64,000 nt of DNA from JADJLQ01 sp040007895 (GTDB lineage Bacteria; Bacteroidota; Bacteroidia; Chitinophagales; Saprospiraceae). The notes under the pieces were generated by a model. It worked only from the letters and a program-made list of their open reading frames with translations. It was not told where the DNA came from and searched no databases. The translations under genes and the position numbers were made by a program. Location: positions 1 through 64,000 of the forward strand of contig JBDTUE010000001.1 of assembly GCA_040007895.1 (NCBI GenBank), written 5' to 3'. The stretch's first letter is position 1. Each line of letters starts with the position of its first letter. Positions 1 through 7,291 of the stretch are shown here, one piece after another.

Positions 1-60
1 TTTGAAGGCCTGCTTACCGGAGCGACAGCGTAGGCTGGACAGCCGTTCCGAGCAATGAAC
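1..60. other. G+C-rich patch at window edge, unassigned
   Basis: The first 58 bases are clearly richer in G and C than the A+T-rich DNA around them. Two minus-strand frames stay open to the window edge and one plus frame ends at 31-33, so this may be the tail of a gene or a copy of a short intergenic repeat. No product can be named from what is visible. From 61 to 162 I see only A+T-rich spacer leading into the next gene. Confidence 0.25.
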
Positions 61-162
61 AAGGTGGTGATTGTAGTATAGAAATAAAACTTTCAAATAA
101 AGGGTGATATGAGTTAAATTCAAACACCACAGAAAGATTTTTTACCCTCATCTTTGCTGCTG

Positions 163-1017
163 ATGGTGAAATTAATTGAATGTCCAAGGGACGCGATGCA
201 GGGGATTAAAGCCTTTATACCGACTGAACAAAAAATTCAGTATATCAATCAATTGCTAAAAGTAGGGTTTGATACGATTGATTTTGGAAGTTTTGTGTCA
301 CCTAAAGCTATACCACAAATGGCAGATACCCATGAAGTGATACAATCGATTGACTTAACTACAACTTCATCAAAATTACTGGCTATTATTGCAAATAAGC
401 GTGGAGCATTGGATGCCTGTACTTATTCTCCCATACAATATCTTGGTTATCCATTTTCCATTTCAGAGACATTTCAAATGAGAAATGCAAATAGCACTAT
501 TGCAGAATCGTTAGAAACCGTTAAAGAGATTCAGGCGTTATGCGAAGAAAATAACAAAAAACTAGTCATCTATATTTCCATGGGTTTTGGTAATCCTTAC
601 GGCGATCCGTGGAATGTAAGTATTGCTCAGAAGTGGGTGGATGAATTAGCGGAATTGGGAATAAAAATTATTTCATTATCTGATACTATCGGAGTCTCAA
701 CACCTGAATCCATTCATTATCTTTTTTATAATTTGATCCCTCCATATCCGGATGTAGAATTTGGTGCTCACCTCCATACTACTCCAACTACCTGGCGTGA
801 AAAAATACAGGCTGCCTGGTCAGGAGGATGTAAACGATTTGATGGAGCTTTGAAAGGAATGGGCGGATGTCCAATGGCAAAAGATGAACTGACCGGTAAT
901 ATGCCCACTGAACAAATGATTTATTTCTTTGATGAAATTCATGAAGAGCTTGGAATTAACTGGAAGGAATTAAATAAATCTATGCAGATCGCTGAAGATT
1001 TATTTCACACGAATTGA
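163..1017 (+). CDS. mvaB: hydroxymethylglutaryl-CoA lyase
   Basis: Cleaves HMG-CoA to acetyl-CoA and acetoacetate, the last step of leucine degradation. It is a DRE-TIM metallolyase of 284 residues from the ATG at 163; an in-frame TTG at 154 is less likely because family members begin with MVKLIECPRDAMQG. Visible motifs are the N-terminal CPRDAMQG segment (catalytic Arg-Asp), the metal-binding His pair in GAHLHTTP, and the signature GMGGCPMAKDELTGN with the catalytic loop cysteine. The 3' end overlaps the convergent aminotransferase gene by 13 nt. Acetoacetate-CoA ligase and a biotin carboxylase lie nearby, which fits a leucine/ketone-body catabolic neighbourhood. The pathway context is inferred; the family assignment is firm. 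Confidence 0.92.
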   Translation: MVKLIECPRDAMQGIKAFIPTEQKIQYINQLLKVGFDTIDFGSFVSPKAIPQMADTHEVIQSIDLTTTSSKLLAIIANKRGALDACTYSPIQYLGYPFSISETFQMRNANSTIAESLETVKEIQALCEENNKKLVIYISMGFGNPYGDPWNVSIAQKWVDELAELGIKIISLSDTIGVSTPESIHYLFYNLIPPYPDVEFGAHLHTTPTTWREKIQAAWSGGCKRFDGALKGMGGCPMAKDELTGNMPTEQMIYFFDEIHEELGINWKELNKSMQIAEDLFHTN

Positions 1018-1865
1018 TTTTTATTCGTAGCTATAAATTCCATTTCGAATTGATAGAATAGCTCAAACAATTTTTTTGTGAGTTCACCCGGTTGACCATC
1101 ATTTATTTTATGCTGATCTAAAAAATGAACGGGCATGACCTGTTTAGTCGAACTTGAAAGAAAGGCTTCTTTACAGGTTAATGCTTCTTCAAGGGATATA
1201 GGCCGTTCTTCTACATTTAGAAATCCGGCGGCTAATTGTAAAATATATTTTCTGGTAATTCCTTTAAGTACGTTTTTATCAGGAGTTATTAATACATTAT
1301 CCCAGGTGAGAAAAAATATATTAGCTCTGGATGTTTCACTGATCAATCCATTTTGAACATATAACACATCATCATAACCTCCTTGAACGATCTCTGGCCA
1401 ATGCATCATGGGTACGAGGTAATTTAAAGATTTGATCTCCGGTGTTTCCCTGACATAATCTATTATTTTTAATTTAAGGGGTTTCATCTGATCAAATTCA
1501 TGATATATCTTAAAGCTCAGGGCACCTGCTAATATGATAAAAGTCGGCGGTCCATCCAATGAAATGCCGTTTGATGAGACTCCACCGGTTAGAATTAATC
1601 GAAACGTGCCATCGTTAATCTTATTTTTCTCAATGAGTTTTTCAATGATTCCCATAGCATCCGTGGCAGACATCGGGACTTTCAAATTCAATAATTCGGA
1701 TGACCGGTAAAACCTGGCTAAATGATCTTTGACGAATACAGGGACCCCATCGTGAACTTTAAAAAAATCAAACACACCATATCCTCTGAGCAGACCAAGG
1801 TCAAACACAGAAAGTTGAGCCTGATCTTTCGATACGATATTACCATTGATAAATTGATACTGCAT
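1005..1865 (-). CDS. class IV PLP aminotransferase (BCAT/PabC-like)
   Basis: A 286-residue fold-type IV PLP enzyme. Lys145 in IKSLNYL is the expected Schiff-base lysine, and SETSRANIF near residues 176-184 is the family's cofactor-binding segment, followed by VLKGITRKYIL. The family includes branched-chain amino acid aminotransferases, D-amino acid transaminases and 4-amino-4-deoxychorismate lyases, and sequence alone does not separate them here. It starts 8 nt after the biotin carboxylase gene on the same strand, so they are probably cotranscribed. That neighbourhood favours a branched-chain (leucine) aminotransferase, but a folate PabC role remains possible. Confidence 0.8.
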   Translation of the reverse strand: MQYQFINGNIVSKDQAQLSVFDLGLLRGYGVFDFFKVHDGVPVFVKDHLARFYRSSELLNLKVPMSATDAMGIIEKLIEKNKINDGTFRLILTGGVSSNGISLDGPPTFIILAGALSFKIYHEFDQMKPLKLKIIDYVRETPEIKSLNYLVPMMHWPEIVQGGYDDVLYVQNGLISETSRANIFFLTWDNVLITPDKNVLKGITRKYILQLAAGFLNVEERPISLEEALTCKEAFLSSSTKQVMPVHFLDQHKINDGQPGELTKKLFELFYQFEMEFIATNKNQFV

Positions 1866-1873
1866 ACTATATT

Positions 1874-3316
1874 TTAATTGGCCGGTAGTACTACCTGGTG
1901 AGATTCTACATTATGAAGATACAAAGCTAACGCAGCCGCCGCTCTTGAGTGTAATAATTGTGTATCACCATGAAGAATATTATTTAATTCCTGATCAAGG
2001 AAATTAACATGATAATCTCCGCTTACAATAGAAGGATGATCCAGTACAAGGATGCCAAATGGAATAGAGGTGATAATACCAGAAATCTCAAATTCATCTA
2101 AAGCAGATCTGAGTAATTGAACACAGGAAGCTCTATCGGGAGACCATGCAATCAATTTTGCAATCATTGGATCATAATATACAGAAACGACTTTTCCTTC
2201 TTTATACCCTGCATCAATGCGGATGTGTGGGGAGACTGGAATATTAAATGAATTGATTTTCCCGGTAGAAGGAGTAAAATGATTATCCGGATCTTCTGCA
2301 TACACACGCCACTGTATCGCATGACCTTTAGCAATCAGATCGTTCTGAGTAAGAACCAGAGGTTTCCCTTCTGCGATGTCAAATTGCAGATCAACTAAAT
2401 CCAGACCGGTGACCATTTCAGTAACTGTGTGCTCTACCTGGAGCCTGGTATTCATCTCCAGGAAATAATAATGACCATCATTATCAATAATAAACTCAAC
2501 GGTACCTGTACTGACATATCCTGATTTGCTGGCCAATTTAATTGCATCTTCTATCAGGTGGCTCCGGAGATCAGCTGACAAATGATTAGCAGGAGATTCC
2601 TCCATGATTTTCTGATGCCTTCGTTGTAAGCTACATTCCCGTTCTGGTAATCCTAATACATTACCGTACGTATCGGCAATGATTTGTATTTCGATATGCC
2701 TCGGAGATTTAATTAGTCTTTCAATAAAGATATCATCATTACCAAAAGACGCTTTGGCTTCTGCTTTTGCTAATTCAATACCTTCAGATAAGGCTGCGGC
2801 TTCCTCTATCATTCTCATTCCTTTTCCGCCGCCACCGGCTGCAGCTTTAATCATAACAGGAAATCCTATTTCATTGGCTATTTGTATAGCCTGTGCTGTC
2901 TCAGATATTGGATATTGATTTCCAGGAACGAGAGGAATACCCAGGCTATGAGCTAATTTCTTTGCTGAGATTTTGTTTCCCAGCAGATTCATTGCATCTA
3001 TACCGGGACCAATAAAATGAATACCCGCTTCTGATACTGCTTTGACAAACTTTGCGTTTTCACTTAAAAAGCCATACCCCGGATGGATAAAATCTACTTT
3101 GGCTTCCCTGGCTACTGCAATTATTTTTTCAATATTGAGATAACTCTGGCTTGCGGGAGCGGGTCCTATTGAATAGATTTCGTCAGCATATTCCAGGTGA
3201 AGACTTTCTTTGTCAGCTTCAGAATAAATAGCAACACAAGTCCAGTTTCTTTTGCGTGCGGATTTAAATATCCTGATAGCAATTTCTCCTCTATTTGCAA
3301 CTAATAATTTAGGCAT
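1874..3316 (-). CDS. acyl-CoA carboxylase biotin carboxylase subunit
   Basis: ATP-dependent carboxylation of biotin for an acetyl-, propionyl- or methylcrotonyl-CoA carboxylase. The 480 residues hold the biotin carboxylase N-terminal domain (KLLVANRGEIAIRIF, HPGYGFLSEN), an ATP-grasp domain with the glycine-rich AAAGGGGKGMR loop, and the catalytic FLEMNTRLQVEH segment, then the C-terminal domain. There is no biotin carrier (AMKM) domain. The protein stops shortly after the biotin carboxylase core, as in the three-subunit carboxylases common in Bacteroidota where carrier and transferase are separate genes, so I do not call it truncated. Carrier and carboxyltransferase genes are not in this window. 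Proximity to HMG-CoA lyase suggests methylcrotonyl-CoA as substrate, which is inference. Confidence 0.88.
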   Translation of the reverse strand: MPKLLVANRGEIAIRIFKSARKRNWTCVAIYSEADKESLHLEYADEIYSIGPAPASQSYLNIEKIIAVAREAKVDFIHPGYGFLSENAKFVKAVSEAGIHFIGPGIDAMNLLGNKISAKKLAHSLGIPLVPGNQYPISETAQAIQIANEIGFPVMIKAAAGGGGKGMRMIEEAAALSEGIELAKAEAKASFGNDDIFIERLIKSPRHIEIQIIADTYGNVLGLPERECSLQRRHQKIMEESPANHLSADLRSHLIEDAIKLASKSGYVSTGTVEFIIDNDGHYYFLEMNTRLQVEHTVTEMVTGLDLVDLQFDIAEGKPLVLTQNDLIAKGHAIQWRVYAEDPDNHFTPSTGKINSFNIPVSPHIRIDAGYKEGKVVSVYYDPMIAKLIAWSPDRASCVQLLRSALDEFEISGIITSIPFGILVLDHPSIVSGDYHVNFLDQELNNILHGDTQLLHSRAAAALALYLHNVESHQVVLPAN

Positions 3317-3363
3317 TTAAAACAACAAAATACAATATCTTTAAGATGTTACGTAACCTTCAG

Positions 3364-5334
3364 ATGACAGAGCCAGTATTTGTTCCTTCCCATGAAATGA
3401 TCTCTACGTCAAATCTATTTCAATATATGGATTGGCTAAAAAATCAAGGGGGCCCCGATACTAAAGATTATGCTCAACTATGGAAGTGGTCTACTGAACA
3501 AACCGAAGAGTTTTGGAAGAGTATAATCAAATATTTCCATATAACTATCGACGTTGAACATAGTAGTGTAAAATCAGAGGAACCCATGCCCAAAACCAAA
3601 TGGTTTGAGGATGCGACTATTAACTATGGAGAATATTTAGTAAAAAGGGGATCGCCGGAAAAAATAGCGCTGGTTGAATGTAATGAAACGGGAACCTCCA
3701 TAGAAATCACCTGGGAAACTATTATTAATGAAGCAGGCAATTTGCAAATCTACCTTGAATCATTAGGTCTTAAATCAGGTGATAGGGTAGCGGCTTATTT
3801 GCCGAATATTAAAGAAGCCTCGATTTCATTTATAGCATGTTTGGCTAATGGTTATGTCTGGTCCGTCTGTTCTCCGGACTTTGGAGAAGGTAGTGTGATA
3901 GATCGATTCCAACAGATTGAACCTAAAGTACTCCTGGCAGTGGACCAATATCGTTACGGAGGAAAACATTTTGACAGGAAGGAATCTTTGAAAAAAATTG
4001 TTCATTCTATTTCAACGATTCAGTCGCTGATTTTAATCAATGTGGATGACAAAACAGATTATGTTGGTTTAAAGGTGGAAACCATTTTGTGGAATGAAAT
4101 AATAAACAAATATGATAAACCGGTATTGAAGTTTAGGCAATTATCATTTAATCATCCTATTTGGATTTTGTATTCTTCCGGCACGACTGGATTGCCTAAA
4201 GCTATCACACATAGCCATGGAGGTATGTTGCTTGAACATTTGAAGTATGTTCATTTTCACAATGATGTCAAACCAGGTGAAAGATATTTTTGGTTTACGA
4301 CTACCGGATGGATGATGTGGAATTATCTTCACGCTACCTGGTTGGCTGGGGCTATTATAATATTATTCGATGGTAATCCAATGTACCCGGATATCCATAA
4401 CTTATGGAATCTGGCTGAATCACAGGGTATAGAACATTTTGGAGCCGGAGCGCCTTTCGTTCATGCCAGTATGAAATCTGATACTGCATTACCAACATTG
4501 GTGAAACTAAGGAGTATAAGTAGTACAGGATCTCCTTTAAGTGCAGAAGCATACAGCTGGTTATATAAATCTATACAACATCCTTTTTATGTTTGGTCGA
4601 TGAGTGGTGGTACAGATGTATGTACAGCCTTTGTCGGTGGATGTCCTATAAGACCCATTTATACGGGTGAAATCCAATGCCGAGCTTTAGGATGTAATCT
4701 CCATGTTTTTGATGAAAATGGAAATTCTGTTCAAAACAAAGAAGGAGAATTAGTAGTTACTCAATCTATGCCTTGTATGCCGATTTATTTCTGGAATGAT
4801 CCTTCTGATAAAAAATACCTCGAATCATACTTTGGGACTTATCCCGGAGTTTGGAGACATGGTGATTGGATTACATTGACCGAACATGATAGTTTGATTA
4901 TTTCAGGAAGATCGGATACGACCTTAAAAAGATTTGGGATACGGATAGGTACTTCAGAAATTTATGCAGCGCTTCAAACCATTCAGGAAATTGAAGATTC
5001 TTTGATCATTCATATCGAGGATAAGGAAGGAGAATCCGTAATGCCATTGTTCGTAAAATTAAAAAATGAATTAGAACTCAGTAAACAATTAATAAGTACT
5101 ATCAAAAACCAAATTAAATCACATTGCTCTCCAAGACATATCCCGGATCATTTTATTCAAGTTAAAGACATTCCTTATACATTAAGCGGAAAAAAAATGG
5201 AAGCCGCAGTAAAGAAATTGTTTATGGGAAAACAACTTAGTGAGATTGCGGCGCAAGGAGCTATGCGCAATCCTGAATGTTTGATTGAATATGAAATGAT
5301 AGCAACTTCTGGATTTATGAAGTCGCACCATTAG
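3364..5334 (+). CDS. acetoacetate--CoA ligase
   Basis: Activates acetoacetate to acetoacetyl-CoA with ATP, AMP-forming. It is an ANL-superfamily enzyme of 656 residues, the usual size for the family. It shows the acetoacetyl-CoA synthetase N-terminal segment (KTKWFEDATINYGEYL), the P-loop YSSGTTGLPKAITHSHGG, and the C-terminal GRSDTTLKRFGIRIGTSEIY and SGKKMEAAVKK with the acyl-adenylate lysine. An upstream in-frame ATG at 3346 would add six residues. I prefer 3364 because a near-consensus -7 box (TATCTTTA, 3336-3343) would place transcript initiation at or after 3346. It is divergent from the biotin carboxylase operon. With HMG-CoA lyase next door it would recycle acetoacetate from leucine breakdown. 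Confidence 0.92.
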   Translation: MTEPVFVPSHEMISTSNLFQYMDWLKNQGGPDTKDYAQLWKWSTEQTEEFWKSIIKYFHITIDVEHSSVKSEEPMPKTKWFEDATINYGEYLVKRGSPEKIALVECNETGTSIEITWETIINEAGNLQIYLESLGLKSGDRVAAYLPNIKEASISFIACLANGYVWSVCSPDFGEGSVIDRFQQIEPKVLLAVDQYRYGGKHFDRKESLKKIVHSISTIQSLILINVDDKTDYVGLKVETILWNEIINKYDKPVLKFRQLSFNHPIWILYSSGTTGLPKAITHSHGGMLLEHLKYVHFHNDVKPGERYFWFTTTGWMMWNYLHATWLAGAIIILFDGNPMYPDIHNLWNLAESQGIEHFGAGAPFVHASMKSDTALPTLVKLRSISSTGSPLSAEAYSWLYKSIQHPFYVWSMSGGTDVCTAFVGGCPIRPIYTGEIQCRALGCNLHVFDENGNSVQNKEGELVVTQSMPCMPIYFWNDPSDKKYLESYFGTYPGVWRHGDWITLTEHDSLIISGRSDTTLKRFGIRIGTSEIYAALQTIQEIEDSLIIHIEDKEGESVMPLFVKLKNELELSKQLISTIKNQIKSHCSPRHIPDHFIQVKDIPYTLSGKKMEAAVKKLFMGKQLSEIAAQGAMRNPECLIEYEMIATSGFMKSHH

Positions 5335-5413
5335 ATTATTGTTACCCCTGAAGAATTGTTCTAAGTACCTCATCGGGTAAGGACTTTAAAAATAACACTA
5401 AGTATTTCAGGGA

Positions 5414-6106
5414 TTATATGCGGCTATAAAGAATACCCATCAAAAGACCGATCACCAGCGAAATAGAGATCAGGATAATTGTTTTAAACAATGAATTTCG
5501 CTTCTTCAATTTCGTATCAGTTTCGTTCATCGGACTTGTAAGCTGATTTAATATTTTAATTTTTTGATTAAAGTCACCTTTTAACGTTGATCTTATTTGA
5601 TTCAAATTATCGAGGGATTGATTGATGTCATCAGGAATAACCGCATTCAGCATTTCTTTGATTCGTTTAGCCATAGTCGGTGACATACCGTTTGTAGATA
5701 TGGCAATTTTTAGCTGACCTTTCTGCACTATACTTGAAAGATAAAAATCACATAAGTCGGGCTTGTCAGCTGTATTGACCAGAATATTTTTTTCAGCAGC
5801 CATAGCTTTAATAGCCTGATGCAAATCCGGATCATCTGTAGTCAGGAAGATTAAATCTTTTCCCTCAAGATCATGAGGTTCAAATGGTCTTTGCTCGAAG
5901 GTGCAATCAGGAAATTTATTAATTAACTCAAGGATTTCATTCTTTATCAATGGTGCAATGATCCTGATCTTGGCCCCTGGAGAATTTGATAAAATGGCTC
6001 TCAATTTTTCTAAAGCTACATTTCCTCCACCTACAATCAATGAATTTAATTCTGACATTTTTACAAACACCGGAAATAATTCATTTTTATTGATGGTACT
6101 GGTCAT
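5414..6106 (-). CDS. Met8-like siroheme synthase: precorrin-2 dehydrogenase/ferrochelatase
   Basis: Oxidises precorrin-2 to sirohydrochlorin with NAD+ and probably inserts iron to give siroheme, like the N-terminal half of E. coli CysG. The 230 residues start with an NAD-binding fold (LIVGGGNVALEK near residues 24-35), then NTADKPDLCDFYLSSIVQKG and the helix pair ISTNGMSPTMAKRIKEML typical of the family. The C-terminus carries an unusual predicted membrane helix (SLFKTIILISISLVIGLLMG), so the enzyme may be membrane-tethered. It is the last gene of the sulfate-reduction operon, starting 1 nt after the stop of the small ORF upstream. The methyltransferase half of CysG is a separate gene at 13401-14219. 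The ferrochelatase activity is inferred from family members. Confidence 0.88.
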   Translation of the reverse strand: MTSTINKNELFPVFVKMSELNSLIVGGGNVALEKLRAILSNSPGAKIRIIAPLIKNEILELINKFPDCTFEQRPFEPHDLEGKDLIFLTTDDPDLHQAIKAMAAEKNILVNTADKPDLCDFYLSSIVQKGQLKIAISTNGMSPTMAKRIKEMLNAVIPDDINQSLDNLNQIRSTLKGDFNQKIKILNQLTSPMNETDTKLKKRNSLFKTIILISISLVIGLLMGILYSRI

Positions 6107-6107
6107 G

Positions 6108-6299
6108 TTACCATGAATTTTTATTCTGGATGATGATATAAATATTCTGATAGGTGGTTCCTCTATGCCACTTGGGTATTAAATTTAAAGAAATCCCTAG
6201 TGAAGCCCAGACTGTATCAGGATGCATTCTTTTCACAACCTGGTGAACATTCAAGGGTAGTGACGATAATATTAATGCCTTGAAAAACATGTTTGTCAA
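6108..6299 (-). CDS. possible 63-residue protein between hemB and siroheme synthase
   Basis: An ORF that fills the only sizeable gap in the 3' half of the operon. A TTG start overlaps the hemB TGA stop by two bases, and its TAA stop lies one base before the siroheme synthase ATG. An internal ATG at 6290 would give 60 residues. I recognise no family. The product would be mildly basic, with a hydrophobic start (FFKALILSSLPL) and no cysteine. Only the geometry argues for it; it may be non-coding spacer that happens to be open. Confidence 0.28.
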   Translation of the reverse strand: MTNMFFKALILSSLPLNVHQVVKRMHPDTVWASLGISLNLIPKWHRGTTYQNIYIIIQNKNSW

Positions 6300-7291
6300 T
6301 ATTCAAAATCATTAATCCATTTTTTGGCCTCTGTCGCTGCATACGAAATGATGATGTCAGCACCGCTACGATTCAATGCAGCCCACGCTTCCACGTGTGC
6401 TGATTGCCTGTTGACCATACCTATTTTTGCCATAGTTTCAATAGCAGCATATTCACCACTTACCTGGTAAGCAGCCAATGGGGAATGAACTCTTGATTTG
6501 ATTAAAGAAATAATATCGGTATACAAACCTGAAGGTTTTACCATCAGGATATCTGCTCCTTCCATTTCATCTCTTAATGCACAGTTGAGAGCGTCTGCAC
6601 TATTTAAAGCAGATAATTGATACGATTTCCTATCCTTTAAAGCTGTGCCTTTTGGCGAGGAATGACAAGCATCTCTGAACGGGCCATACCATTGAGAACT
6701 AAATTTGGTTGAATAACTCATGATCATCGTATCATGATTTCCTTGTATATCCAGGGCCTGACGGATAGATTTGATTCTGCCATCCATCATATCACTGGGT
6801 GCTATACAATCTACGCCGGCGGCGGCGAGTTCAAGCGCATATAGCGTTAGTACATTTACGGATTCGGCATTCAGCACTTTAGTACCTTCCTTATTCATTA
6901 ATCCACAATGTCCATGTGTAGTATAACTGCAGAGACATACATCTGAAGCCAGCCAAATATTATCTCCGTATTGATTTTTTAAATCACGAATAATGCTCGA
7001 AGCAAATGAAAAATCAACAGGGTGTTCACTTTTATGTTCAGGGACTGGGAATAACAAAAATTTAGCAATTCCTTCCCGTAGGGCATTATCTATGACCACA
7101 TGAATAGTTTCCACAGTTTGGACTTGTACTCCATTCATGAATTCAACTAATCTTGGAGTCTTGAGGTTCTCTTCGACAAAAATGGGTAGGATAAAACTTT
7201 TATGATTCAGCCGGAGTGGACTTACCAACGAACGCACCAAAGCATTCGATCTCAGGCGGCGATATACTGAAGGGTATACTTCTTTTTCCAT
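6296..7291 (-). CDS. hemB: porphobilinogen synthase (delta-aminolevulinic acid dehydratase)
   Basis: Condenses two 5-aminolevulinates to porphobilinogen. The 331 residues are the normal length. Lys252 in MVKPSGLYTDI is the active-site Schiff-base lysine and Lys196 in YSTKFSSQWYGPFRDA is the second one. The zinc-site cysteines of the metal-dependent class are present in DVCLCSYTTHGHCG (Cys119, Cys121, Cys129), so this is a zinc-type enzyme. The first 40 nt overlap the 3' end of the ALAS-HMBS-UROS fusion gene, which implies translational coupling. Being inside the cys operon, it would supply porphobilinogen for siroheme, and perhaps for heme if no other hemB exists. Confidence 0.96.
   Translation of the reverse strand: MEKEVYPSVYRRLRSNALVRSLVSPLRLNHKSFILPIFVEENLKTPRLVEFMNGVQVQTVETIHVVIDNALREGIAKFLLFPVPEHKSEHPVDFSFASSIIRDLKNQYGDNIWLASDVCLCSYTTHGHCGLMNKEGTKVLNAESVNVLTLYALELAAAGVDCIAPSDMMDGRIKSIRQALDIQGNHDTMIMSYSTKFSSQWYGPFRDACHSSPKGTALKDRKSYQLSALNSADALNCALRDEMEGADILMVKPSGLYTDIISLIKSRVHSPLAAYQVSGEYAAIETMAKIGMVNRQSAHVEAWAALNRSGADIIISYAATEAKKWINDFEY

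Noticed and set aside
1874..3316. Biotin carboxylase looks cut short because no carrier domain follows
   Set aside because: 480 residues is normal for Bacteroidota three-subunit carboxylases with separate carrier and transferase genes.
5345..5412. CCCTGAA/TTCAGGG inverted repeat between aacS and the cys operon end
   Set aside because: The arms are more than 50 nt apart and no T-run follows, so it does not look like a terminator.
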